From: CAYRGQ01 sp964423925
GTDB taxonomy: Bacteria > Bacteroidota > Bacteroidia > Sphingobacteriales > Sphingobacteriaceae
Direction: 5' to 3'
DNA length: 64,000 nucleotides
Assembly: GCA_964423925.1 (NCBI GenBank)
Contig: CAYRGQ010000001.1
Location: 124,001 to 188,000, forward strand
The translations under genes and the position numbers were made by a program. Positions 1 through 8,766 of this stretch are shown here, one piece after another. Position 1 is the first letter of the stretch. Every line of letters begins with the position of its first letter. Under the pieces are notes generated by a model. The model searched no databases, had not been told where the DNA came from, and was given only the letters and a program-made list of their open reading frames with translations.

Positions 1-1815
1 CGGGGTATCGAGCACGAAGACGAAATGGTCGAACTATTCAATCATTGCATCTACGACCTGTCGTCAAAAGCGCCGTCCATCGACACGCCGCTGCATGGCT
101 TCCTGCCGTTCAAGCACATTGACCACCTCCATCCTGACGCGGCGATTGCCATTGCGGCAGCAAAGGACGGTAAGCGCATTACGCAGGAGCTGTTTAACGG
201 TGAAATTGGTTGGGTAGATTGGCAAAGGCCCGGTTTCGACCTTGGTTTGCAGTTGCGGCAGTGCTTAGCGGAGAACCCGGGGATTCGGGGCATCATGCTC
301 GGTTCGCATGGCTTGTTTACATGGGGTGATACCGCCTACGAAAGCTACGTCAACACCTTACAGGTAATTGAGAAATGCGCCGATTATTTGGAAGCAAACT
401 ACGGCAAGCAGCGTCCCGTATTCGGCGGCGCGAAGATTGCGGATGTGGATGCGGCCCTGCGCACGCGGCAGGCGGCTGCATTGGCACCCGTACTGCGCGG
501 TTTCTGCTCCTCAGAGCGGAATATGGTCGGTCATTTTACTGATGATCCACGCATCCTAGAATTTATCAACTCCAACGATTTGGAGCGCTTGGCTCCACTG
601 GGCACGAGCTGCCCGGACCACTTCCTTCGTACGAAGATCAGTCCTTTGGTACTCGACCTAGCACCGGATGCGGACCTCTCGGATGTGGAACAGCTGAAAG
701 CCCAGCTGGCACCCGCGTTTGAGGCGTATCGTGCCATGTATGCCGAGTACTACGAGTCTTGCAAGCGTCCGAACAGCCCGGCTATGCGCGACCCTAACCC
801 AGTCATCATCCTCTACCCGGGCATCGGGCTGTTCTCTTTCTCGAAGGACAAGCAGACAGCACGTGTAGCCGCCGAATTCTATACCAATGCCATCAATGTG
901 ATGAAGGGCGCGGAAGCAGTTTCCGAATACACCTCGCTGCCACGGCAGGAGGCTTTTGATATCGAGTACTGGCTGCTCGAGGAAGCAAAACTGCAACGCA
1001 TGCCCAAGCCTAAGCCCTTGTCGGGTAAAGTTGCCCTCGTCACTGGCAGTGCTGGCGGTATTGGCAAGGCCATAGCGAAGCGTTTCGTGCAGGAAGGCGC
1101 CGTGGTGGTGCTCAACGATATGAATGCGGAAAGACTGGCGGGCGCCGGCGAGGAATTTAAGGATGAATTCGGCAAAGATGCCTATACCACGGCCATCCTC
1201 GACGTGACAAATGCTGACCAAATCCAGGCGGCTTACGACGCGGCCGCACTGGCCTTCGGCGGTGTGGATATCGTCGTCAACAACGCTGGACTGTCCATTT
1301 CCAAACCCATAGGCGAGCATACGCAAGCGGATTGGGACTTGCTATATGATGTATTGGTCAAAGGGCAGTTCTTGGTGACGCAGGCAGCCGTGGCAATCAT
1401 GAAAAAGCAGGCGAGGGGCGGAGACATTATCAACATCGTTAGCAAAAACGCCTTGGTGAGCGGGCCAAACAATGCTGGCTACGGCTCGGCGAAAGCCGCG
1501 CAACTGCACTTGAGCCGTCTGAATGCGGCCGAACTGGGCGGAGATGGAATTCGTGTCAATGTGGTGAACCCCGATGCGGTCATCAGCGACAGCAACATCT
1601 GGGCAGGAGGATGGGCCGAAGGCCGTGCCAAAGCCTACGGTGTCAAAGTTGAAGAGTTGCCGGCTTACTACGCGAAGCGTACGTTGCTCAACCAGGTTAT
1701 CCTGCCCGAAGATATTGCAAATGCATGCTTCGTATTGGTGGGCGGGCTGATGCACAAATCGACCGGGAACGTGCTGAATGTGGACGGCGGGGTAGCGATG
1801 GCTTTTGTGCGCTAA
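1..1815 (+). CDS. rhaEW: Bifunctional rhamnulose-1-phosphate aldolase / L-lactaldehyde dehydrogenase (RhaEW), 5' truncated by window
   Basis: The frame is open from base 1 to the stop at 1813-1815 (604 codons seen). The first ATG at 25 is internal, because the reading frame continues upstream out of the window; the family is usually near 700 residues, so roughly 95-100 are missing. The N-terminal two thirds is a class II aldolase/adducin fold with metal-type histidines (HGFLPFKHIDHLH; GSHGLFTWG). From about base 1021 a short-chain dehydrogenase follows, with TGSAGGIG for NAD binding, NNAG, and a YGSAK catalytic Tyr-Lys pair. RhaEW enzymes split L-rhamnulose-1-P into DHAP and L-lactaldehyde and oxidise the latter to L-lactate. 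The downstream rhaI, kinase and lactate-type dehydrogenase support this role. Older annotations call the family 'aldolase/alcohol dehydrogenase'. Confidence 0.92.
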   Translation, partial: RGIEHEDEMVELFNHCIYDLSSKAPSIDTPLHGFLPFKHIDHLHPDAAIAIAAAKDGKRITQELFNGEIGWVDWQRPGFDLGLQLRQCLAENPGIRGIMLGSHGLFTWGDTAYESYVNTLQVIEKCADYLEANYGKQRPVFGGAKIADVDAALRTRQAAALAPVLRGFCSSERNMVGHFTDDPRILEFINSNDLERLAPLGTSCPDHFLRTKISPLVLDLAPDADLSDVEQLKAQLAPAFEAYRAMYAEYYESCKRPNSPAMRDPNPVIILYPGIGLFSFSKDKQTARVAAEFYTNAINVMKGAEAVSEYTSLPRQEAFDIEYWLLEEAKLQRMPKPKPLSGKVALVTGSAGGIGKAIAKRFVQEGAVVVLNDMNAERLAGAGEEFKDEFGKDAYTTAILDVTNADQIQAAYDAAALAFGGVDIVVNNAGLSISKPIGEHTQADWDLLYDVLVKGQFLVTQAAVAIMKKQARGGDIINIVSKNALVSGPNNAGYGSAKAAQLHLSRLNAAELGGDGIRVNVVNPDAVISDSNIWAGGWAEGRAKAYGVKVEELPAYYAKRTLLNQVILPEDIANACFVLVGGLMHKSTGNVLNVDGGVAMAFVR

Positions 1816-1839
1816 CCTACTGAGCACTAAGTTCGGTAA

Positions 1840-1869
1840 CCTAGCTGCCTGCGCTCGCGGGTAGCTAGG
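1840..1869 (+). promoter_or_regulatory. Intercistronic hairpin between rhaEW and rhaI
   Basis: The arms 1840-1853 and 1856-1869 pair over 14 positions if two G-T wobbles are allowed, with almost no loop. The following bases (TGTATAATATT) are AT-rich but contain no uninterrupted U-tract. It could be a processing or mRNA-stability element that sets the ratio of RhaEW to RhaI, or a weak terminator. The structure is seen in the sequence; the role is inferred. Confidence 0.5.
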
Positions 1870-1900
1870 TGTATAATATTATTGACAAAAAAACGACATT

Positions 1901-3175
1901 ATGATTATCGATAAGAATCAGATAGAAAAGCATAATCAGGCGCTAAGCGAATCGCATCGCCGCAAGTATAGCCAGCTCGCGGACACCATTGAAAAAGCGA
2001 ACGATATCGTAGGTAAACTTATGGCGTTCCAAGTGGCAGTGCCCAGCTGGGCGCTCGGCACTGGCGGGACACGTTTTGGACGCTTCTCCGGTGGTGGCGA
2101 GCCCGGGACCTTGGAAGAAAAAATCGCGGACGTCGGCATCCTGCATGCACTGAACCAGTCTAGCGGTGCCATATCCTTGCACATCCCCTGGGATATCCCC
2201 CAAGACTACGCCGCGATCCGCCAGTTGGCCAAGGAGCACGGTCTGGTGTTCGATGCGATGAACTCTAATACGTTCCAAGACCAACCCGGCCAAGCGTTGA
2301 GCTACAAATTCGGTTCGATGCAGCACGTCGATCGGGCGGTACGCCAACAGGCAATCGAACACAACATCGAGGTCATCAAGCATGGTGTTGAGCTGGGATC
2401 TAAGTCGCTAACCGTATGGCTGGCGGACGGGTCGAGCTTCCCGGGCCAATTGAACTTTCGTAAGGCTTTCGAAAACACGCTCGAGAGTTTGGAGGCCGTC
2501 TACGCGGCTTTGCCCGCCGACTGGAAGATGTTTGTCGAATACAAAGCCTTCGAACCGAACTTCTATTCCATGACGGTCGGCGACTGGGGGCAGTCTTTGC
2601 TGTACGCCAATAAACTTGGCGAAAAAGCATTCACGTTGGTCGACCTTGGTCACCATCTGCCCAACGCGAACATCGAGCAGATCGTGTCTTTACTGCTGAT
2701 GGAGGAGAAATTGGGGGGATTCCACTTTAACGATTCCAAGTACGGCGATGACGACCTGACTACGGGAAGCGTGAAACCCTATCAGCTCTTCCTGATCTTC
2801 AACGAACTGGTCGCTGGGCTGGACGCGCGTGGTTTGGACCACGCCACGGGTTTGGGCTGGATGATCGACGCGTCGCATAATCTCAAGGATCCATTGGAGG
2901 ACTTACTGCAGTCCGTAGAAGCCATCCTGATTGCCTACGCACAGGCTTTGTTGGTCGATCGCTCGGCACTGGAAGACGCTCGCAATAATAATGACATCGT
3001 CAAGGCCCAAGAGATCCTACAGGACGCATTCCGTACGGACGTTCGTCCGCTATTGGCCGAAGCGCGTCGCCGGTCGGGGGCTGCGCTGGATCCCCTCGGT
3101 GTATTCCGATCCTTGCGTGTGCGTGAAGCCTTAATTGCTGAGCGGGGCTCCCATACCATAGCGACAGGTCTGTAA
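1901..3175 (+). CDS. rhaI: L-rhamnose isomerase, RhaI type
   Basis: A 424-residue sugar isomerase with a TIM-barrel, xylose-isomerase-like fold that converts L-rhamnose to L-rhamnulose with divalent metal. Recognisable stretches include the N-terminal PSWALGTGGTRFGRF segment, the central FVEYKAFEP with a metal-binding Glu, VDLGHHLPNANIEQI, and the metal-ligand run GGFHFNDSKYGDDDL. This is the RhaI (Pseudomonas stutzeri-like) branch, not E. coli RhaA. It starts at ATG 1901, 85 bp after rhaEW, and is followed 41 bp later by a kinase in the same direction, so it lies mid-operon. It is cytosolic, with no signal peptide. Length and context agree with the family. Confidence 0.92.
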   Translation: MIIDKNQIEKHNQALSESHRRKYSQLADTIEKANDIVGKLMAFQVAVPSWALGTGGTRFGRFSGGGEPGTLEEKIADVGILHALNQSSGAISLHIPWDIPQDYAAIRQLAKEHGLVFDAMNSNTFQDQPGQALSYKFGSMQHVDRAVRQQAIEHNIEVIKHGVELGSKSLTVWLADGSSFPGQLNFRKAFENTLESLEAVYAALPADWKMFVEYKAFEPNFYSMTVGDWGQSLLYANKLGEKAFTLVDLGHHLPNANIEQIVSLLLMEEKLGGFHFNDSKYGDDDLTTGSVKPYQLFLIFNELVAGLDARGLDHATGLGWMIDASHNLKDPLEDLLQSVEAILIAYAQALLVDRSALEDARNNNDIVKAQEILQDAFRTDVRPLLAEARRRSGAALDPLGVFRSLRVREALIAERGSHTIATGL

Positions 3176-3216
3176 AATGGCGTAAGTAATTTTTTAATTG
3201 ATTGTTATCCAGTTAG

Positions 3217-4587
3217 ATGAAAACGCCAGTTGTAGCGATATTTGATGTAGGTAAGACCAATAAGAAGCTGTTTCTGTTTGACAGTCAATACCGCGTGGTC
3301 TTCGAACGATCGGCCCGTTTTACAGAGACGGTCGATGAAGATGGCGACCCATGCGAAAATCTGGACAGTCTCCGACTGTCCGTTTTTGACTCCCTACATG
3401 AGGTGTTCAGGAATCCGCAATTTGATGTCAAGGCCATCAACTTTGCGGCGTACGGCGCCAGTTTTGTGTACCTTGACGAGCAGGGTAAACCCCTGACGCC
3501 CCTTTACAATTACCTGAAACCCTATCCGGAGCAACTGCAGAAGAAGTTCTATGCCGACTATGGTGGCGAGGAGGAGTTTTCGTTTCGGGCGGGGTCGCCT
3601 GTTCTAGGAAGCCTTAATTCGGGCATGCAGCTTTATCGAATTAAGTACGAACGTCCCGCGCTTTTTGAGCGGATACACCGCGCGCTGCATTTGCCGCAGT
3701 ACCTCAGCTTCCTGGTTTCGGGGCAAACCTATACCGATATGACCAGTATTGGTTGCCACACCAATCTTTGGGACTTCTTCAAAAACGATTACCACGACTG
3801 GGTAGCGGCTGAAGGGTTGTTGCCCAAGTTTGCGCCGATTGTGAGCGGTAGCGAGGTGTTCCCGGCTTCTTTTCCGGGTAACAACTACGGCGTTGGGGTT
3901 GGTTTGCACGATAGCTCGTCGGCGCTCATCCCGTATTTGGTGAACTTTGAAGAGCCTTTTGTGCTGATTTCCACGGGTACTTGGTGTATCAGCCTCAACC
4001 CTTTCAACCGCACGCCCTTGACGGCAGCTGAATTACAAGCGGACTGTCTCAATTACATCAGCTATAAGGGAGCGCCGGTAAAAGCTTCCCGCCTGTTTGC
4101 GGGATACGAACACGAGCAGCAGGTGAAGCGGATTGCCGATTATTTCCAAGAGTCGACCGCCAAATACCGCACCATGCCCTACAATCGGGCGGTGATGCGG
4201 CGCCTTCGGCAGAATCAGCCTCAAGGGCAGGCGCTGGGCGACAAGGTGTCGGCGTTCGGCCTGCGCGAGCTCTCGTCCTTCGCCAATGATACCGAAGCCT
4301 ATCACCAGTTGGTGGCGGATTTAGTGGATCTGCAACGTAAATCGACTAATTTGATTGTCAATGAGGGAAAGGTGAAGCGGATTTTCGTCGACGGCGGTTT
4401 CAGCAAGAACCAGATTTACATGAGCCTGCTGGCGGAATGTTTTCCGGATATGGAAGTGTACGCTGCCTCAATGGCCCAAGCCACGGCGGTAGGGGCGGCC
4501 CTGGCCATCCATGACGCGTGGAACAATACGCCGCCACCATCGGACCTGATTGCGCTGCGCTTTTACGCCCACAGCAAAGACGAATAA
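3217..4587 (+). CDS. rhaB: FGGY-family carbohydrate kinase, probable L-rhamnulokinase
   Basis: A 456-residue FGGY sugar kinase. The N-terminal DVGKTNKKLFLF is the phosphate-1 loop. A central LISTGTWCISLNPF and a C-terminal FVDGGFSKNQIYMSLL followed by QATAVGAALA mark the second actin-like ATPase domain. In this operon it would phosphorylate L-rhamnulose to the 1-phosphate used by RhaEW. The N-terminal motif differs from classical E. coli RhaB, so substrate assignment rests on context; L-fuculose or another ketose is possible. It starts at ATG 3217, 41 bp after rhaI, and the next gene begins 19 bp after its stop. Confidence 0.82.
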   Translation: MKTPVVAIFDVGKTNKKLFLFDSQYRVVFERSARFTETVDEDGDPCENLDSLRLSVFDSLHEVFRNPQFDVKAINFAAYGASFVYLDEQGKPLTPLYNYLKPYPEQLQKKFYADYGGEEEFSFRAGSPVLGSLNSGMQLYRIKYERPALFERIHRALHLPQYLSFLVSGQTYTDMTSIGCHTNLWDFFKNDYHDWVAAEGLLPKFAPIVSGSEVFPASFPGNNYGVGVGLHDSSSALIPYLVNFEEPFVLISTGTWCISLNPFNRTPLTAAELQADCLNYISYKGAPVKASRLFAGYEHEQQVKRIADYFQESTAKYRTMPYNRAVMRRLRQNQPQGQALGDKVSAFGLRELSSFANDTEAYHQLVADLVDLQRKSTNLIVNEGKVKRIFVDGGFSKNQIYMSLLAECFPDMEVYAASMAQATAVGAALAIHDAWNNTPPPSDLIALRFYAHSKDE

Positions 4588-4606
4588 GAACGAGTATAAC
4601 AAATCC

Positions 4607-5767
4607 ATGGACGCAAATTTATTAGCATATAACCCCCGGTACCCTTCGGTAGCCGACTTGAAAAAGAAGGCCAAGAGGCGTATCCCCAAATTCGCATTCG
4701 ATTACCTCGAAGGCGGATGCAACGATGAAATTAACCTTTGGCGAAACGAGCATGATTTCCGGGATATCCTGCTTATGCCGCAATACCTGAAGAAGCATCG
4801 TGGAGTCGACATGCGCGCCGAACTGTTCGGGCACGTCTATGATGCGCCCTTCGGTATTTCCCCCATCGGCTTGCAAGGGTTGATGTGGCCCAATGCACCA
4901 GAAATTTTGGCGCGGGCAGCAGTCAAACACAATATTCCGTACACGCTGAGCACGGTGTCGACCAGTAGTATCGAACGCATTGCTAAAATTACGGATTCCC
5001 GCTTCTGGTTTCAGCTATACCATCCGACCGAAAATTCCTTGCGGGACGATATCCTACGGCGTCTTGAGCGTGCGCACTGCCCCGTACTCGTGGTGCTAGT
5101 GGACGTGCCGTCGTTCGGTCTTCGCTACCGCGAGATTAAGGCGGGCCTGTCCATGCCACCCAAGCAGAACGTCCGAAACTTCGTACAAGCTGCCTTTCGT
5201 CCCGCTTGGGCGTTTGAGACCCTGCGCGTAGGTATGCCAGAGTTCGCTACGCTCAAGCCTTATATGGCGAAGGGGCTCGACATCACCCAGCTCGGCAAGT
5301 TTATGAACGCAACATTCACGGGGCGGGTGGACGCAGAAAAGATAAAGGCTATCCGTGATAAGTGGAAGGGCAAGCTTGTCATCAAAGGCGTGGTGAGCGA
5401 AGAAGACATGGAGGAAAGTATCCGCATAGGTGCCGACGGCATTATCGTCTCTAACCATGGGGGACGACAGATCGACGCGGGGGAATCTACCATCAAGCCC
5501 CTCAAAGGATTAGCGGACAAATACGGGGACCGGATGAAGATCATGATCGATAGCGGCCTGCGCTCCGGACCGGACATCGCCAAATCGATCGCCTGCGGCG
5601 CCGACTTCACCTTTATGGGACGACCCTTTATGTACGGCGTCGCCGCACTCGGTCAGCAAGGCGGCGACCATACCATCGGTATGTTCAAAGCGCAACTAAA
5701 ACAGGTCATGGAGCAGGTATGCTGCGAGACGCTGGCCGATTTCCCGGGGACTCTGATTCAGCGCTAA
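4607..5767 (+). CDS. lldD: FMN-dependent alpha-hydroxy-acid dehydrogenase, probable L-lactate dehydrogenase (LldD-like)
   Basis: A 386-residue FMN TIM-barrel enzyme. Diagnostic motifs are SNHGGRQID (catalytic His about residue 284) and DSGLRSGPDIAKSIACGA followed by GRPFMYG (FMN phosphate binding); an N-terminal FDYLEGG is also typical. Such enzymes oxidise L-2-hydroxy acids, commonly L-lactate to pyruvate, passing electrons to quinone or oxygen. I chose ATG 4607. An upstream in-frame ATG at 4550 would overlap the kinase gene by 38 bp and add 19 residues unlike the family. As last gene of the rhamnose operon it would remove the L-lactate made by RhaEW. Glycolate or another hydroxy acid is the alternative substrate. 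Confidence 0.85.
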   Translation: MDANLLAYNPRYPSVADLKKKAKRRIPKFAFDYLEGGCNDEINLWRNEHDFRDILLMPQYLKKHRGVDMRAELFGHVYDAPFGISPIGLQGLMWPNAPEILARAAVKHNIPYTLSTVSTSSIERIAKITDSRFWFQLYHPTENSLRDDILRRLERAHCPVLVVLVDVPSFGLRYREIKAGLSMPPKQNVRNFVQAAFRPAWAFETLRVGMPEFATLKPYMAKGLDITQLGKFMNATFTGRVDAEKIKAIRDKWKGKLVIKGVVSEEDMEESIRIGADGIIVSNHGGRQIDAGESTIKPLKGLADKYGDRMKIMIDSGLRSGPDIAKSIACGADFTFMGRPFMYGVAALGQQGGDHTIGMFKAQLKQVMEQVCCETLADFPGTLIQR

Positions 5768-5824
5768 GCCGGCGATCACCATTACGAGTGACATATTCTT
5801 TGTAACAATCAACCTAAAACAATA

Positions 5825-5852
5825 AAAGGCACGCAAGAAATTGCGTGCCTTT
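5825..5852. terminator. Bidirectional rho-independent terminator
   Basis: A perfect 12-bp stem (5825-5836 with 5841-5852) closes a GAAA tetraloop. A-rich and T-rich flanks make it work for both strands. It sits between the rhamnose operon and the convergent clpB gene, which ends at 5878. Confidence 0.88.
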
Positions 5853-5877
5853 GTTATGTCATTCTACGAAGGAGGCG

Positions 5878-8469
5878 TTATCCTTGGTTCATGAATACGA
5901 ACTGATTGTCGAACACGTCGATGCGGACACTACTGTCCTTATCAATTTTGCCCGCCAGGATTTCCTTGGAGAGTTCGTTGAGAATCCGCTTCTGAATCAC
6001 GCGCTTAAGCGGACGTGCACCAAACTGGGGGTCGTAGCCCAGCTGCGCCAGCCAGTCCAGAGCCTCCTCGCTGGCCGATACCTCAATGTCCACATCCGCC
6101 AGCTGCTTTTTCAGTCCTTCGAACTGGATTTTGACAATTTTGCCAATCTCAGCCCGGCTAAGCGGCGTAAACATGATTACCTCGTCAATCCGGTTGAGGA
6201 ATTCGGGTCGTATGGACTGCTTGAGCAATTCGAATACCTCTATGCGCGTCTTGTTTACTATCTCTTCGTGGTTCAGCTCGTTCAGCTCGCTGAAATTTTC
6301 CTGAATCAGGTGCGACCCGATATTTGAGGTCATGATAATAATCGTGTTCTTGAAGTTGACCACACGCCCTTTATTGTCCGTCAGGTGGCCGTCGTCTAGC
6401 ACCTGCAGCAGGATGTTGAACACGTCGGGATGCGCCTTTTCGATCTCATCTAGCAGGATGACCGAGTAGGGCCGACGGCGAACGGCTTCCGTGAGCTGGC
6501 CGCCTTCGTCGTATCCGACGTATCCCGGAGGCGCACCAATCAGCCGCGACACCGTGTGGCGCTCCTGGTACTCACTCATGTCGATGCGCACCATCGATTG
6601 TTCGTCGTCAAAAAGGAACTCCGCCAGCGCCTTTGCCAATTCGGTTTTACCCACGCCTGTCGTGCCTAGGAAGATAAAGGAGCCGATAGGGCGGCGTTTG
6701 TCGCTAAGCCCGGCCCGCGCGCGCCGGATGGCGTCCGCCACGGCTTCGATGGCCTCTTCCTGACCTGCCACGCGCTTGTGGAGCTGTTCCTCCAAGCGCA
6801 ATAGCTTCTCGCGCTCACTTTGCACCATCTTGGATACCGGAATGCCCGTCCAGCGCGATACCACGCCCGCGATATCCTCGGCGTTGACCTCTTCCTTTAG
6901 CATGCGGCTGTCAGTTTGTTTCTCGGCGAGCTCTTTTTTCAGGGATTCCACCTTATCCTGGGCTTCCTTGATGCGTCCGTAGCGCAACTCCGCCACCTTT
7001 CCGTAGTCACCGGCACGCTCCGCCTGCGATGCCTCGAGCTTGTAGTTTTCGATGGCTTCCAGTTCCTGGTTGACCTGGTCGACCAAGTCCTTCTCGCTTT
7101 GCCAGGCGGCGCGCAGGGCGTCCCGCTCGGTCGTAAGGTTCGCGATAGTTTCGCTGAGTTCCGATACTTTTTTCTCGTCTTTCTCCCGCTTGATAGCCTC
7201 GCGCTCGATCTCCAATTGCATGATGCGGCGTTCGATCTCGTCTACGGCTTCAGGTACGGAGTCCATCTCCAGACGCAGCTTGGAAGCAGCTTCGTCCATT
7301 AGGTCAATGGCCTTGTCGGGCAAGAACCGGTCGGCGATGTAGCGCTGTGAAAGCTCGACTGATGCGATGATAGCCTCATCCAATATACGTACTTTGTGGT
7401 GCGTCTCGTAGCGTTCCTTTAGCCCGCGGAGGATGGAAATGGCATCTTGCGTATCGGGTTCCTCGACCATCACCTTTTGGAAGCGACGCTCGAGCGCCTT
7501 GTCTTTCTCGAAGAACTTCTGGAACTCGTTGAGCGTGGTAGCGCCAATGGCGCGCAGCTCACCCCGCGCTAGGGCAGGCTTCAGGATGTTGGCCGCATCC
7601 ATGGCGCCCTCACCACCACCCGCCCCGACCAGCGTATGGATCTCGTCAATAAAGAGCACGATCTCGCCGTCGCTTTCCGACACTTCCTTAACGACGGCTT
7701 TGAGGCGCTCCTCAAATTCTCCTTTGTATTTAGCACCGGCAATCAGTGCGCCCATGTCGAGCGAAAACACCGTCTTTGATTTGAGGTTTTCAGGCACGTC
7801 GCCTTTGATGATGCGGTGGGCGATGCCTTCGGCAATGGCCGTTTTACCCACCCCGGGCTCACCCACCAGAATGGGGTTGTTTTTGGTGCGTCGCGACAAG
7901 ATTTGGATGACGCGGCGGATTTCCTCGTCGCGCCCAATCACTGGGTCGAGCTTGCCCGATTCGGCAAACTCGTTGAGGTTGCGGGCGTACTTGTTTAAGG
8001 CGTTGTAAGTAGCCTCGGCGTTTTGGTCGGTAACCCGGCTATTGCCCCGCAGTTCCAAAATCGCTTTTTTGAGGTCTTTCTCGCTAACGCCTTGGTCTTT
8101 GAGCAGCGTTGCAGTCTTGTCGCCGGCGTGCAGCATGCCCAGCAACAAGTGCTCGACGGATATGAACTCATCTTTGAATTCCTTGAGGTAGCCTTGCGCC
8201 TTCTGCAATGCACCGTTAAGAGGCGAAGCCAGGTAAATGTTGCTGTTGCTGACTTTCGGGAAGCTGGCGATCTGCTTGTCCAGTTCGTCTTCCACGTAGC
8301 TAATGTTGACGTTTAGCTTCTTGAGCAGGTGTTTTACCACGTGTTCGTCGGCTAGCATAGCCTTGAGCAAATGCGCCGTCTCGATGGATTGCTGCTGGTT
8401 GCCCACTGCGATTTCCGAGGCCTTTTGGATAGCCTCCTGTGCCTTAATGGTATAGTTGTTAAAATTCAT
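5878..8469 (-). CDS. clpB: ATP-dependent disaggregase ClpB (Hsp100)
   Basis: An 863-residue ClpB. The N-terminal Clp repeat domain is followed by the first AAA+ module (Walker A GEPGVGKTA near residue 205), a long coiled-coil middle domain, and the second AAA+ module (GTTGVGKTE near residue 600; substrate pore loop GAPPGYVGYDEGG). The middle domain separates ClpB from ClpA/ClpC. It rescues aggregated proteins with DnaK in the cytosol. I start at ATG 8469 (MNFNNYTIKAQEA), the usual family N-terminus; an upstream in-frame ATG at 8496 adds nine atypical residues. It is a single gene, ending beside the bidirectional terminator. I saw no CIRCE-like element upstream. Confidence 0.97.
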   Translation of the reverse strand: MNFNNYTIKAQEAIQKASEIAVGNQQQSIETAHLLKAMLADEHVVKHLLKKLNVNISYVEDELDKQIASFPKVSNSNIYLASPLNGALQKAQGYLKEFKDEFISVEHLLLGMLHAGDKTATLLKDQGVSEKDLKKAILELRGNSRVTDQNAEATYNALNKYARNLNEFAESGKLDPVIGRDEEIRRVIQILSRRTKNNPILVGEPGVGKTAIAEGIAHRIIKGDVPENLKSKTVFSLDMGALIAGAKYKGEFEERLKAVVKEVSESDGEIVLFIDEIHTLVGAGGGEGAMDAANILKPALARGELRAIGATTLNEFQKFFEKDKALERRFQKVMVEEPDTQDAISILRGLKERYETHHKVRILDEAIIASVELSQRYIADRFLPDKAIDLMDEAASKLRLEMDSVPEAVDEIERRIMQLEIEREAIKREKDEKKVSELSETIANLTTERDALRAAWQSEKDLVDQVNQELEAIENYKLEASQAERAGDYGKVAELRYGRIKEAQDKVESLKKELAEKQTDSRMLKEEVNAEDIAGVVSRWTGIPVSKMVQSEREKLLRLEEQLHKRVAGQEEAIEAVADAIRRARAGLSDKRRPIGSFIFLGTTGVGKTELAKALAEFLFDDEQSMVRIDMSEYQERHTVSRLIGAPPGYVGYDEGGQLTEAVRRRPYSVILLDEIEKAHPDVFNILLQVLDDGHLTDNKGRVVNFKNTIIIMTSNIGSHLIQENFSELNELNHEEIVNKTRIEVFELLKQSIRPEFLNRIDEVIMFTPLSRAEIGKIVKIQFEGLKKQLADVDIEVSASEEALDWLAQLGYDPQFGARPLKRVIQKRILNELSKEILAGKIDKDSSVRIDVFDNQFVFMNQG

Positions 8470-8504
8470 CGTCTGTGTTTTTTGTCCTACATCCAAGGCT
8501 GTTC

Positions 8505-8530
8505 AAAACCAGTACCATGCTCCTGGTTTT
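8505..8530 (-). terminator. Possible terminator hairpin after topoisomerase IB
   Basis: An inverted repeat AAAACCAG...CTGGTTTT with a 10-nt loop. It lies in the roughly 300-bp gap between the topoisomerase stop (8767) and the clpB start (8469). Read on the minus strand the stem ends in GGTTTTG, a short U-run; it is over 200 nt from the topoisomerase stop, so this is tentative. Nothing else in 8470-8766 stood out. Confidence 0.35.
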
Positions 8531-8766
8531 TATAAAAACGGAAAAAATGACAGGTTTTGATGGTGATCAATGACTAAATGTCTGTATTGTAGGTTGTTGA
8601 GTGACAAGATCGGCCATCAGTCCATAGCAGGTTTGATTGCTTAATTCTGATTTTTGTTATAGGGATCTAGATTGAGCACGGCGAATTTCGGCTTGATATG
8701 GTCGTTTGGCTTTTATGCGCCGCGATTCCTTTGAGTACGCAGTCTATCGAGGCAGCATGCGCATCC

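Noticed and set aside
658..1326. Long minus-strand open frame opposite rhaEW
   Set aside because: It lies entirely antisense to well-conserved aldolase and SDR sequence and resembles no family.
7433..8008. Ser/Arg-rich plus-strand frame of 191 codons
   Set aside because: Antisense to clpB; composition is that of a reverse-complement shadow.
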